This document shows positions 17,040 through 25,277 of a stretch of 64,000 bases of DNA, piece after piece (positions within the stretch are counted from its first letter, which is position 1; the number at the start of each line of letters is the position of its first letter). A program made the translations under genes and the position numbers. Origin of the DNA: Pseudomonas sp. LP_7_YM (lineage in GTDB: Bacteria > Pseudomonadota > Gammaproteobacteria > Pseudomonadales > Pseudomonadaceae); NCBI RefSeq assembly GCF_004364435.1, contig NZ_SOCT01000003.1, forward strand, positions 62,001-126,000, written 5' to 3'. The notes under the pieces were generated by a model. The model was given only the letters and a program-made list of their open reading frames with translations. It made no database searches and was not told the DNA's origin.

Positions 17040-17070
17040 CATGAAAAGGCCCCGCAAAATGCGGGGCTCC
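17040..17070 (-). terminator. Terminator between the GH5 gene and the holin gene
   Basis: An 8-bp GC stem (GCCCCGCA/TGCGGGGC, three-base loop) on the minus strand is followed by CTTTTC. It lies 19 bp after the GH5 stop. The holin start lies only about 20 bp further on, so it may attenuate rather than fully stop transcription. Confidence 0.7.
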
Positions 17071-17088
17071 CGTGTCGTGGCACCCAAG

Positions 17089-18264
17089 TTATGCCTGGGC
17101 GTAACCCCACTGAGCGATACGCTCGGCAAAGTAAGGCTGAACCATGGTGACCGTGGTTGCATGGTTGCTGGCTTCAAGGCTCATTTTTTCCCCATCGGTG
17201 CCAGGGCCGGCCACCCACAAGGTAAGTGGAGTCTTTTCGGCTTTGGCTTTTTCAAGCAGGTTTTTCAAGGCAGTGCGACCGGCATCGGTCGGCGGAATGC
17301 CAGTCTCGCCGATAAATGCTGCCATCTTGTTGGTTTTGGCGTAGGTAAGGAACGGGCCAACGATATTATCGCGCAATGCGGTGGACGATATCTGAGTGTT
17401 ATCGCCGTTATAAGCACCACTGGAACTGCCATCAACGTCAGCATAGCCATGAGCCTCCCAGACGATGGCGTTCGCCGGATCGACGATTTTCGATTGCAGA
17501 TTCGCCGAAACGCTCGACCAGTACTTGGCGCTTGCGTACTCCAGACCGCAGATGAAAACCGGCTTTTTGGAACTGTTGCGAAGGGCCTGGAGAACCGTGT
17601 TCATGGTGTTGATGTACAACGTTTCCAGGTTGGGCAGAGTGATGTAATCCTTTGCGCAGGCATTGCTGGTGAAGGAATAAGGCTCGTTACCCAGGCCCCA
17701 ACCCAGCACCATCGGGTCGTCGCAGGCAACAACCAGTTTTTGGTGGAAGTTGGCCAAATGGACTGCACTCCACGATCCTCCACCGACAGCGTTACCGTCT
17801 TGGATCAGGACTTGCTCGGTCACCTTCCAGCCGGATTGATTACCGGCTTTTTCCGGAGGATAAAGGCTGCCGGTCAATTGCCCGTAGTTGTCGGTTTCAT
17901 AACGATGCAGGCGCATGTAGTGATGCGGGTCAGGAATGATCCTGGCTTCACCATTGGAGTCATCGTGAATCGCCTTCAACATCACTTTCCAATTATCGAT
18001 GAAGTCTTGCTTCAGACTTGCCCCTTGGCCCGGAAGTCCATCCGTCGAAGAAAGTTCGATGGCACGCTGCAGTTCGAAGGGGAACCGGATAAGTCGCACA
18101 CCGAGGTCCTTCACCCAATGGGTGATGGTGGCCCGGGTAGGCCATTGATAATGGGTGCCGGCTGAACCCGGAAGGATCTGACCGGCGTTGGCAACGGAGC
18201 CCAGGTTGATCCCTACCAGAGGGATATTGGTGAGCTGGGCGATTGCTGAGCTGCTATTGGACAT
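17089..18264 (-). CDS. Phage-associated GH5-type glycoside hydrolase (cellulase fold), no signal peptide
   Basis: A 391-residue TIM-barrel enzyme of the GH5 type: Arg60 in RLIRFPFELQR, DPHHYMR near 112-118, the acid/base glutamate Glu194 in GWGLGNEPYSF, His272 in WEAHGYAD, and the nucleophile Glu320 in AFIGETGIPP. All the key residues are in place, so it should be active on a beta-linked glucan. No Sec or Tat signal is present, unlike ordinary secreted cellulases, so release would need cell lysis or attachment to a particle. Its start overlaps the end of a Com-like gene by 11 bp, and two holin-like genes follow. The ATG at 18264 is preferred (AAGGTG six bases upstream) over a GTG at 18273. 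Confidence 0.85.
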   Translation of the reverse strand: MSNSSSAIAQLTNIPLVGINLGSVANAGQILPGSAGTHYQWPTRATITHWVKDLGVRLIRFPFELQRAIELSSTDGLPGQGASLKQDFIDNWKVMLKAIHDDSNGEARIIPDPHHYMRLHRYETDNYGQLTGSLYPPEKAGNQSGWKVTEQVLIQDGNAVGGGSWSAVHLANFHQKLVVACDDPMVLGWGLGNEPYSFTSNACAKDYITLPNLETLYINTMNTVLQALRNSSKKPVFICGLEYASAKYWSSVSANLQSKIVDPANAIVWEAHGYADVDGSSSGAYNGDNTQISSTALRDNIVGPFLTYAKTNKMAAFIGETGIPPTDAGRTALKNLLEKAKAEKTPLTLWVAGPGTDGEKMSLEASNHATTVTMVQPYFAERIAQWGYAQA

Positions 18265-18460
18265 TTTGTGCACCTTGAGTCGATCGAGTTAGCCGCGTAA
18301 CGGACGCGGTACCGCTGGCGCTCAATGGCGATAGCTCGGGGCTCGTGGCCCGCACATGATTCAACGTCCCGCAACGGGCGCATTTGATTTGGAGCTCGGT
18401 CATCTCGCCGATTCGGGCGAGAAGTCTTTTGCACTTTCCACATCTGTAATCTTTCAACAT
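18254..18460 (-). CDS. Com-like zinc-finger translational regulator
   Basis: A 68-residue protein with two knuckles, Cys7-GK-Cys10 and Cys27-AR-Cys30, in MLKDYRCGKCKRLLARIGEM and LQIKCARCGTLNHV. This matches the Com protein of phage Mu and its relatives, where a zinc-bound Com dimer binds mRNA and opens the start of the overlapping mom gene. Here no mom-like gene is present. Instead the reading frame overlaps the start of the GH5 gene by 11 bp. The ATG at 18460 has AGAGG ten bases before it. Action on the GH5 message is inference from the arrangement. Confidence 0.8.
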   Translation of the reverse strand: MLKDYRCGKCKRLLARIGEMTELQIKCARCGTLNHVRATSPELSPLSASGTASVTRLTRSTQGAQNVQ

Positions 18461-18608
18461 ATGCAAAGCCTCTGTTTTTCCAGAATGCGTCACGCCCCCC
18501 TGAGCGGTGAAGGGTCTTGGCCGGGGCGCAGTAAGGTTTTGCGATCTGAGTTCGAACTTGAGGGTTAGAACTGCCCTACACCGTGTGCCTCTTTTTTTGC
18601 ACTACTAA

Positions 18609-18640
18609 ATAAAAAGCCCCGAGTCTCGGGGCTTTGTTTT
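18609..18640. terminator. Strong hairpin, possibly bidirectional terminator
   Basis: AAAGCCCCGAG and its perfect complement form a stem of about ten pairs, followed by TTTGTTTT on the plus strand and preceded by A runs that serve as T runs on the minus strand. It lies between the unknown phage gene and com, so minus-strand transcription from 19.5 kb would meet it before com and GH5. Confidence 0.65.
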
Positions 18641-18784
18641 CAAGCAATCGGTAAAAACCCTCGGAGGACACCGAGCTTTAGAAGGAAGTGGCCGCTCAAA
18701 CAGGGCCAAGAGCACATGAATAATTCGAGACGCAGAGCGGTCTCTGCTCTCGTTATATTCAGGCTCCAATAAGCACATATGACG

Positions 18785-18814
18785 AAGCCCCGGCAGATTT
18801 CTCTAGCGGGGCTT
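18785..18814 (-). terminator. Weak hairpin after the phage hypothetical gene
   Basis: AAGCCCCG (18785-18792) pairs with CGGGGCTT (18807-18814). It lies about 70 bp past the stop of the gene at 18881 but has no T run, so terminator function is doubtful. Confidence 0.35.
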
Positions 18815-18880
18815 GTGGCGTAGTCTTATCTACGCAGAAGTAACAGCATGGATAAAGAATACTGTATGGATGCACAGGTG

Positions 18881-19483
18881 TCAACCGGTTTTTGAAAGAA
18901 GCACGCCTTCGTGAATCAGTACGGCTTCGGCTGATTTCAGCGCGTCCTTCACCAGCGCCTCCAACGCGATATCTATCGCTTTCTTCCACCGCCAATAGGT
19001 GGTTCGATTCAACCCCTGTGGATCCCAGGTACTGATGTCATAAAACGTCTCCGGCAGCACGATCATGTCAGTTGAGCGCTTTACATTCTGTTGCTCGCGG
19101 TCGGCTATAACCTTGGCGCCTAGTAACGGCGGGATGGCCCAGGCGGTGACAGCCTTATAGAGAAACAGCTGCGGCGCGTGCGAAGCCATCAAAGGCACCA
19201 GCTCACCAATAGCGTGTACCTTTTTGCCTTTGTGTACGCTGAACTTCGCCATCAGTGCATTCCAGTGACGCGTGATCAGTTGTGACTGCAGCCGAGCGTA
19301 GATCCAGCAATCGACTGCCCGACGATCCATACCATCGAGCCTTGACGGCGACAGCCTGCCTCGATCCGCCCTCAAACGGTCGGGCGCGATGTAAAGCTTT
19401 TGCCAGGCCTGCTTGCTGGTGTTGTCCGCGGCTTCAGTGCCGAGAGCCGATACGACGGCGCTCAAAACGGTAGAATACAGCAT
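18881..19483 (-). CDS. Phage-type protein of unknown function, divergent from the repressor
   Basis: A 200-residue soluble protein that starts MLYSTVLSAVVSALGTEA and contains an aromatic, basic mid-region (WIYARLQSQLITRHWNALMAKF) and a helical C-terminus (TTYWRWKKAIDIALEALV). I do not recognise a family. It is divergent from the S24 repressor across a 143-bp region with paired TTAGC operators, the position held in phages by a first lytic gene such as an antirepressor, replication protein or antiterminator. The ATG at 19483 has AAGGAG seven bases upstream, so it is chosen over 19516. Confidence 0.65.
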   Translation of the reverse strand: MLYSTVLSAVVSALGTEAADNTSKQAWQKLYIAPDRLRADRGRLSPSRLDGMDRRAVDCWIYARLQSQLITRHWNALMAKFSVHKGKKVHAIGELVPLMASHAPQLFLYKAVTAWAIPPLLGAKVIADREQQNVKRSTDMIVLPETFYDISTWDPQGLNRTTYWRWKKAIDIALEALVKDALKSAEAVLIHEGVLLSKTG

Positions 19484-19541
19484 CGGCTTTCTCCTTGAGC
19501 TTGGGTCTTTGGCCAATCCGGGCCGTATACAAAGACAAAAA

Positions 19542-19607
19542 TTAGCCCAAGGCTAAATTTGTAGCAAGATATTATTTAGCTTATAGTGCGTTTAGCAAAG
19601 AGCTAAA
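19542..19607. promoter_or_regulatory. Repressor operators (TTAGC-N5-GCTAA)
   Basis: Two palindromes with identical half-sites and spacing occur at 19542-19556 and 19592-19606, and a further TTTAGC half-site lies at 19575-19580 between them. They sit between the divergent repressor and lytic-side genes, just like the OR region of lambdoid phages. They are probably bound by the protein encoded at 19627. Confidence 0.65.
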
Positions 19608-19626
19608 GGATGGCATTCTGGCACCC

Positions 19627-20481
19627 ATGGACATCTACGCAATTCGCAAACACCAATTGGTCAAACTGATCGGAAACCAAAAAAAAGGCGCCTGCGCTGA
19701 TCGCTGGGGGATGGCGCCTGCGCACCTGAGTCAGGTTCTCTCCACCAAAACAGCAAAAAATCTGGGTGATGATGTCGCTCGTCGCATCGAGGCGGTTGAG
19801 GGTTTGCCGCGTGGCTGGTTTGACTCGATACCGGCTGAAGAACCGTCGACGCGCTCGCCGGACGAAGCACCAGATGCAGGGACTGCAGCAACTGTTGAAC
19901 CGCCCTCCTCAGCCACCGACCAGGTAAAACGCATGCTCAGCAGAGTGAGAGGCTTGTCTGTGCAGGCACGTGATCGAATTGTTGCCGCTGCAGAAGAGCC
20001 CGAGCAGGGCCCGACAAACGTTCTGACTGCGAAGCTGGCCAGCCTGCGACCCACCCACGAAGAAATCCTGATTCCCCAGTACGACATCCGTGCTGCAATG
20101 GGCCATGGGCAGGTCCCGCCCGAGTACAACCAGGCAGTCCGAAATCTGGTGGTGCGCGAAGAAATTCTTCGCGAGAAGGGTGTGACCTACACTTCTGCAA
20201 GCGCGCTGGCGATGATCACCGGTTGGGGCCAGTCAATGGAAGGCACGATCAACGACAAGGATCTCGTCATTGTCGACCGCGGCGTGAAAGACTTCGTCGG
20301 TGAAGGTATTTATGTCATGACCTGGCATCAGGAGCTGTACATCAAGCGCGTCATGCGTTTGGACGAAGAACACTACCGGTTGATCTCGGACAACCCGCAT
20401 TACGAAAACCAGACAGCAAGGATCGCTGACGTAACGATTCACGCGAAAGTGTTGCTTATCTGGAATGCCAGAAAGGCTTAG
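19627..20481 (+). CDS. Phage-type S24 repressor (CI/PrtR-like)
   Basis: A 284-residue protein. Residues 1-60 are a short helix-turn-helix (KLIGNQKKGACADRWGMAPAHLSQVLS). A proline-rich acidic linker follows at about 65-100, then a LexA/CI-type C-terminal domain with the catalytic serine Ser203 (GWGQSMEGTINDKDLVIVD) and lysine Lys240 (ELYIKRVM). The cleavage region probably lies in DIRAAMGHGQ near residue 158. Such repressors are cut when RecA is activated, so the genes they control respond to DNA damage. Operators with TTAGC half-sites lie upstream. The ribosome site is poor: AAAGGA is about 16 bases from the ATG. Confidence 0.83.
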   Translation: MDIYAIRKHQLVKLIGNQKKGACADRWGMAPAHLSQVLSTKTAKNLGDDVARRIEAVEGLPRGWFDSIPAEEPSTRSPDEAPDAGTAATVEPPSSATDQVKRMLSRVRGLSVQARDRIVAAAEEPEQGPTNVLTAKLASLRPTHEEILIPQYDIRAAMGHGQVPPEYNQAVRNLVVREEILREKGVTYTSASALAMITGWGQSMEGTINDKDLVIVDRGVKDFVGEGIYVMTWHQELYIKRVMRLDEEHYRLISDNPHYENQTARIADVTIHAKVLLIWNARKA

Positions 20482-20651
20482 CTCAGGTTCTTCACGTCAT
20501 ATGGCCTCAGCGTTTAGGCAGCCCAAGGGATGTGTTCGCCCTACTGATTCCGACGCCCCCAGCGGCCGTGCATTGTCTGGGTGGGGCTCTGGTCAGCAAG
20601 GTTCGCGCCGCTCTTTTTTGATAGAGGTCGACCTTCAGGTTTAAATCCTGG

Positions 20652-20972
20652 TCAGAAGGGTGCTGACTCTTCAACTATCACGAATTCGTCATGAGCCTGT
20701 ACGTGGAGATCCGCTTCTGAAGACGCCTCCCACTTCAAAGTGACCGACTTATCCTCCTCGTTGAATGTCATTTCTATTCCGTCCGTTTCGGACAGCACGC
20801 CCATCACCTCATGCCATTCCCTGTCGCCGTCCGTATCCAGGCGGTGAATCGTCACCCACCGCTGATCCTGGGCCATGGGATGGTTGATCATGTTCGAAAC
20901 CCTGAGGTTCAGCCGCTCTATCCCGGGCATTGTCGGATGATCTTGCAGTGTCTGCTTTTGTGGGCGGGTCAT
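20652..20972 (-). CDS. DUF1654 family protein under SOS control
   Basis: A 106-residue protein with the DUF1654 core: RLNLRVSNMINHPMAQDQRW, then VTIHRLDTDGDREWHEVMGVLSETDGIEM. The family is common in Pseudomonas, often near phage or SOS loci; its function is, as far as I know, not firmly established. The ATG at 20972 has GGAG ten bases upstream. A perfect LexA box begins 18 bp upstream of the start, so transcription should rise after DNA damage. It lies between the phage repressor gene and the integrase relic, at the right edge of the island. Confidence 0.8.
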   Translation of the reverse strand: MTRPQKQTLQDHPTMPGIERLNLRVSNMINHPMAQDQRWVTIHRLDTDGDREWHEVMGVLSETDGIEMTFNEEDKSVTLKWEASSEADLHVQAHDEFVIVEESAPF

Positions 20973-20989
20973 CAGCTACTCCATGATTG

Positions 20990-21005
20990 CTGTATGCATG
21001 TACAG
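20990..21005 (-). promoter_or_regulatory. LexA (SOS) box of the DUF1654 gene
   Basis: CTGTATGCATGTACAG fits CTG-N10-CAG exactly, is nearly palindromic, and lies immediately upstream of the minus-strand DUF1654 start. It is the second perfect SOS box of the island. Confidence 0.9.
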
Positions 21006-21108
21006 TACCACACAAAGCATAGCGTATTGCAAAACCTGACGTAAACACCTCGGCTCGATAAATCACGGGTACTGACCTTGAGGAGCTCGGGTGCGACACC
21101 GTCCCCCG

Positions 21109-21319
21109 TACAACTGTCGTCACACCTATGCGACAATACGCAGAATGTCTGGCATGAACCCCCGCATTCATTTCCCAGCAGCTCAGCCATAACGTGCAGA
21201 TGTCGCCTTCGACGTATGCCCGCTGGATCAGCTCCAGCGGCGATTGGGGTGAGATGGAAAAGCTAAAGACTGGTCCATCGCTGGTCCAAGGCCAGAATCA
21301 GCAACCTGTAACCCCTTGA
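21109..21319 (+). pseudogene. Tyrosine integrase, C-terminal relic with frameshift
   Basis: Reading from 21109 gives YNCRHTYATIRRMSGMNP, which contains the catalytic R-H-x-x box of tyrosine recombinases. One extra C in the run near 21160 shifts the frame; from 21164 it reads AFISQQLSHNVQMSPSTYAR, with the nucleophilic tyrosine in STYARW, and ends in QPVTP and a stop at 21317-21319, 12 bp before ybiT. The N-terminal two-thirds of the gene is missing. This is probably the integrase of the element that brought in the phage block. Confidence 0.75.
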
Positions 21320-21331
21320 TAGGTAAAGTAA

Positions 21332-22918
21332 TTGATTTCCACAGCTAACATCACGATGCAGTTCGGCGCCAAGCCGCTGTTCGAGAACGTTTCGGTCAAA
21401 TTCAACAACGGCAATCGCTATGGCCTCATCGGCGCCAATGGCTGTGGCAAATCCACCTTCATGAAAATTCTGGGCGGTGACCTTGAACCCTCCGGCGGTC
21501 AGGTGATGCTCGAACCGAACGTGCGCCTGGGCAAGCTGCGCCAGGATCAGTTCGCGTATGAGCAGTTCAGCGTGCTCGACACGGTGATCATGGGTCACGA
21601 GGAACTGTGGAAGGTCAAGGCCGAGCGCGACCGAATTTATTCGCTGCCTGAAATGAGCGAAGACGACGGCATGGCCGTTGCCGAACTGGAAACCGAATTC
21701 GCCGAAATGGACGGTTACACCGCAGAATCCCGCGCCGGCGAGCTGTTGCTGGGTCTGGGCATTCCACTGGAACAGCATTTCGGCCCGATGACCGAGGTTG
21801 CACCGGGCTGGAAATTGCGTGTGCTGCTGGCTCAGGCGCTGTTTTCCAATCCGGAGGTGCTGTTGCTCGACGAACCGACCAACCACCTGGACATCAACAC
21901 CATTCGCTGGCTGGAAACCATCCTCACGGCGCGTAACAGCACCATGATCATCATTTCCCACGACCGGCACTTCCTGAACAGCGTCTGCACCCACATGGCC
22001 GACCTGGATTACGGCGAGCTGCGCCTGTTCCCGGGCAACTACGACGAGTACATGACCGCGGCGACCCAGTCCCGTGAGCAATTGCTGTCGGACAATGCCA
22101 AGAAAAAAGCACAGATCGCCGAACTGCAGACCTTCGTCAGCCGCTTCTCGGCCAACGCCTCGAAAGCCAAACAAGCCACCTCCCGCGCCAAGCAGATCGA
22201 CAAGATCCAGCTGACCGAGGTCAAGCCGTCGAGCCGCGTCAGCCCATTCATCCGTTTCGAGCAGACCAAAAAGCTGCATCGCCAGGCCGTGACCATCGAG
22301 CAGATGTCCAAGGGTTTCGATGGCAAAACGCTGTTCAAGAATTTCAGCTTCACGGTCGAAGCCGGCGAGCGCGTGGCGATCATTGGCCCGAACGGCATTG
22401 GTAAAACCACCCTGCTGCGCACGCTGATGGGTGAGTTGACGCCGGACGCAGGCTCGGTGAAATGGACCGAAAGCGCGGAGCTGGGCTACTACGCTCAGGA
22501 CCATGCACACGACTTTGAAGACGATGTCAGTCTGTTCGACTGGATGGGTCAGTGGACTCAGGGCGAACAGATCATCCGTGGCACGCTGGGGCGCATGCTG
22601 TTCTCCAACGATGAGATTCTCAAGTCGGTCAAGGTCATCTCCGGTGGTGAACAGGGCCGTATGCTGTTTGGCAAGCTGATCCTGCAAAAGCCAAACGTGC
22701 TGTTGATGGACGAACCGACCAACCACCTGGACATGGAATCCATCGAAGCGCTTAACCTGGCGTTGGAAAACTATCCGGGCACGTTGATCTTCGTCAGTCA
22801 CGACCGTGAGTTCGTATCGTCTCTGGCCACTCGAATCATCGAGTTGAGCCCCAATGGCGTCACTGACTTCAGCGGCACGTACGACGATTACCTGCGCAGC
22901 CAGGGCGTTGTGCTCTAA
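21332..22918 (+). CDS. ybiT: ABC-F family ATPase YbiT
   Basis: A 528-residue soluble protein with two ABC cassettes and no membrane domain. Walker A motifs are GANGCGKST (about residue 38) and GPNGIGKTT (about 354). Walker B regions read [12 protein letters not shown] and [12 protein letters not shown], and a charged linker ([13 protein letters not shown]) joins the halves. ABC-F proteins act on ribosomes and translation rather than transport; YbiT is the subgroup that best matches [16 protein letters not shown]. The start is a TTG at 21332, which gives the [13 protein letters not shown]-terminus. A strong terminator follows. The integrase relic ends 12 bp before it, so its promoter may have been altered by the insertion. 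Confidence 0.92.
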   Translation: MISTANITMQFGAKPLFENVSVKFNNGNRYGLIGANGCGKSTFMKILGGDLEPSGGQVMLEPNVRLGKLRQDQFAYEQFSVLDTVIMGHEELWKVKAERDRIYSLPEMSEDDGMAVAELETEFAEMDGYTAESRAGELLLGLGIPLEQHFGPMTEVAPGWKLRVLLAQALFSNPEVLLLDEPTNHLDINTIRWLETILTARNSTMIIISHDRHFLNSVCTHMADLDYGELRLFPGNYDEYMTAATQSREQLLSDNAKKKAQIAELQTFVSRFSANASKAKQATSRAKQIDKIQLTEVKPSSRVSPFIRFEQTKKLHRQAVTIEQMSKGFDGKTLFKNFSFTVEAGERVAIIGPNGIGKTTLLRTLMGELTPDAGSVKWTESAELGYYAQDHAHDFEDDVSLFDWMGQWTQGEQIIRGTLGRMLFSNDEILKSVKVISGGEQGRMLFGKLILQKPNVLLMDEPTNHLDMESIEALNLALENYPGTLIFVSHDREFVSSLATRIIELSPNGVTDFSGTYDDYLRSQGVVL

Positions 22919-22938
22919 ACAGCGCTGCGCACTACCCG

Positions 22939-22970
22939 AGAGCCCCGTTCATGACGGGGCTTTCTGTTTT
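22939..22970 (+). terminator. Terminator of ybiT
   Basis: AGCCCCGT pairs with ACGGGGCT around a five-base loop and is followed by TTCTGTTTT, 22 bp after the stop codon. Confidence 0.85.
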
Positions 22971-23092
22971 CAGGCAAGGGTTTTCAGCAGCGTTCGCTGT
23001 TCATTGAGGCCGGATTAAAACGTTAGCCTGCTTTCATTTCCACGCTTCACGGGCGATGATGGCGCACTCCCACCGCTCCAGCGAAGAGTCCC

Positions 23093-24307
23093 ATGTCCGC
23101 CGCCCTGCCGCCGAATACGCCTGCGCCGAACGCCAGTTCAATGACGATCACTTTGCAGATCGTTTCTATCGTCCTTTATACGTTCATTGCGTTTCTGTGC
23201 ATTGGCCTGCCTATCGCGGTCATGCCCGGCTACGTTCACAACCAGCTGGGGTTCAGTGCGGTGGTTGCGGGACTGGTAATCGGCTCACAGTACCTGGCCA
23301 CGCTGTTCAGTCGTCCAGTGGCGGGCAGAATTTGCGACACCATCGGCACCAAACGGGCAATCGTCTACGGTCTTGCGGGGATTGCGCTGAGCGGCGGACT
23401 GACGGCACTCGCGGTGTTGCTGGAGAAATTCGCCAGTACCAGCCTGATCATCCTGATCGTCGCCCGTCTGATCCTGGGTGGCTCGCAGGGCCTGGTGGGT
23501 GTGGGCACGATCAGCTGGTGCATCGGCCAGGTCGGGGCCGAGCACACGGCACGCTCGATTTCCTGGAACGGGATTGCATCGTACGGCGCCATTGCCATCG
23601 GCGCTCCGCTGGGCGTAGTGATGGTCGACGCATTAGGGTTCGTCAGCCTGGGGCTGGTGCTTACGGTGTTGGCAGTCGGCGCGCTGCTGCTGATCCGCAA
23701 CAAGCCGCCGGTGCCCGTAGTGCGCGGCGAACGAATGGCATTCTGGTCGGTGTTCGGTCGAGTGGCGCCCTATGGCCTGAGCCTGACCTTATCGTCCATC
23801 GGTTACGGCACCCTGACTACGTTCATCACGCTGTATTACGTCAGCCGAGGCTGGGAAGGTGCGGCTTGGTGCCTGACGGTCTTTGGTATCTGTTTCATCC
23901 TCGCCCGACTGTTCTTTATCAACGCCATCACCCGCTTCGGTGGCTTCGCTTCGGCCATCGCCTGCATGTCGGTCGAAACCATCGGGCTACTGGCCCTCTG
24001 GCTGTCACCCAACACTACGACTGCGTTGATGGGAGCGGGGTTGACGGGGTTTGGCCTGTCTCTTGTGTATCCGGCCATTGGCGTTGAAGCGATCAAGCAA
24101 GTGCCCAACAGCAGCCGCGGCGCTGGCCTGGGCGCCTACGCAGTATTTTTCGACCTGGCACTGGCAATCGCCGGCCCCCTGATGGGAGCGATCGCGCTAG
24201 GCATGGGTTACGGCTGGATTTTCTTCTTTGCTGCCGTGCTTTCAGTGCTCGCGTTGGGCCTCACGCTGCTGCTGTCGCGTCGTCCCGGCGTAGACACGCG
24301 GGTATGA
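23093..24307 (+). CDS. MFS transporter (YhhS/YfcJ-like)
   Basis: A 404-residue transporter with 12 predicted helices. The motif A loop between helices 2 and 3 reads SRPVAGRICDTIGTKRAI, typical of the major facilitator superfamily. The opening helix (IVLYTFIAFLCIGLPIAVMPGYVHNQLGFSAVVAGLVIG) and GGSQGLVGVGTISWCIGQVG resemble the YhhS/YfcJ group of putative exporters. The substrate is unknown. It starts at ATG 23093. The next gene, a phosphodiesterase, begins 86 bp after the stop on the same strand; a shared transcript is possible. Confidence 0.87.
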   Translation: MSAALPPNTPAPNASSMTITLQIVSIVLYTFIAFLCIGLPIAVMPGYVHNQLGFSAVVAGLVIGSQYLATLFSRPVAGRICDTIGTKRAIVYGLAGIALSGGLTALAVLLEKFASTSLIILIVARLILGGSQGLVGVGTISWCIGQVGAEHTARSISWNGIASYGAIAIGAPLGVVMVDALGFVSLGLVLTVLAVGALLLIRNKPPVPVVRGERMAFWSVFGRVAPYGLSLTLSSIGYGTLTTFITLYYVSRGWEGAAWCLTVFGICFILARLFFINAITRFGGFASAIACMSVETIGLLALWLSPNTTTALMGAGLTGFGLSLVYPAIGVEAIKQVPNSSRGAGLGAYAVFFDLALAIAGPLMGAIALGMGYGWIFFFAAVLSVLALGLTLLLSRRPGVDTRV

Positions 24308-24393
24308 CCCTGTTGCGGCCGAAAAGCTGAACCGCCCCGACTCCAGGCGGTCGGAAACATCAATCCCCTCACAATGCAAAAAGGAGCGTGCGT

Positions 24394-25191
24394 GTGACCT
24401 CCGACCCAGGCATCAATCTACCTCCCACGAACATGGCGGCTGCACAAGACGTCCACAAGCTGCGTGTACTGACCGTCAATACACACAAAGGCTTCACGGC
24501 GCTGAACCGGCGCTTCATCCTGCCAGAGCTTCGCGAGGCCGTGCGCAGCACTGGCGCCGATCTGGTCTTTTTGCAGGAAGTGCTGGGTGGCCACGATGGT
24601 CACGCCACCCGTTACGACGACTGGCCTGTAACTTCCCAGTACGAGTTTCTTGCTGACAGCATGTGGAGCGACTTTGCCTACGGTCGTAATGCCATTTACC
24701 CGGAAGGCCACCACGGTAATGCCATTCTGTCCAAGTACCCGATTCTGCATTACCGCAACCTGGATATTTCCATTACGGGTCCAGAACGACGTGGTCTGCT
24801 GCATTGCGTGTTACAGGTGCCGGGGCATGACGAAGTGCATGCGATCTGCGTGCACCTCAGTTTGCTGGAAAGCCACCGCCAGTTGCAGTTGAATTTGCTT
24901 TGCGCACTGCTGGACTCATTACCTGAACACGCGCCGGTCGTGATTGCCGGAGACTTCAACGACTGGCAACTGCAAGGCAACAAGCGCCTGGCGCGTTGTA
25001 CGTATCTGCATGAAGCGTTTGAGCACAGCCATGGGCGGCTGGCGAAAACCTACCCGGCGCGTTTTCCACTGCTGCGTCTGGACCGAATATACCTGCGCAA
25101 CGCCACCAGCCACGACCCGAAGATTCTTGGAACCCGGCCATGGACGCACCTTTCGGATCACCTGCCACTCACGGTGGAAGTGCACATGTAA
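24394..25191 (+). CDS. Endonuclease/exonuclease/phosphatase (EEP) family protein
   Basis: A 265-residue member of the metal-dependent EEP fold. Core motifs seen are LRVLTVNTHKGF (strand 1 with the asparagine), LVFLQEVLGG (catalytic glutamate), FAYGRNAIYPEGHHGNAILSKYPI, VVIAGDFNDW (G-D-F-N), LDRIYLRN and LSDHLPLTVEV (S-D-H-x-P with the catalytic histidine). Members cut phosphodiester bonds in nucleic acids, phospholipids or similar; the substrate cannot be assigned. GTG at 24394 is chosen because AAGGAG lies seven to eight bases upstream; GTG at 24388 is too close. Confidence 0.88.
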   Translation: MTSDPGINLPPTNMAAAQDVHKLRVLTVNTHKGFTALNRRFILPELREAVRSTGADLVFLQEVLGGHDGHATRYDDWPVTSQYEFLADSMWSDFAYGRNAIYPEGHHGNAILSKYPILHYRNLDISITGPERRGLLHCVLQVPGHDEVHAICVHLSLLESHRQLQLNLLCALLDSLPEHAPVVIAGDFNDWQLQGNKRLARCTYLHEAFEHSHGRLAKTYPARFPLLRLDRIYLRNATSHDPKILGTRPWTHLSDHLPLTVEVHM

Positions 25192-25277
25192 AGCAATGTC
25201 AACTGGGCACGCAATGGATTCGTCATCCGGCCACGTGCCGGAACGCAGCAAGGGCTATAGCCAACGCCTTTTGTCTG

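Noticed and set aside
17005-18165. 386-residue plus-strand frame opposite the GH5 gene
   Set aside because: The GH5 frame has all catalytic residues and a ribosome site; the opposite frame has none.
16133-20481. R-type tailocin (phage-tail bacteriocin) locus
   Set aside because: A repressor and holins are present, but no tail sheath, tube, baseplate or fibre genes.
21263-22801. 512-residue open frame on the minus strand opposite ybiT
   Set aside because: It is fully antisense to a clear ABC-F gene, is His/Gln-rich in the way GC-rich antisense frames are, and has no ribosome site or family motif.
24394-25191. hrp box at a GGAACC inside the EEP gene
   Set aside because: No CCACNNA follows at 15-16 bases and the site is within a coding region.
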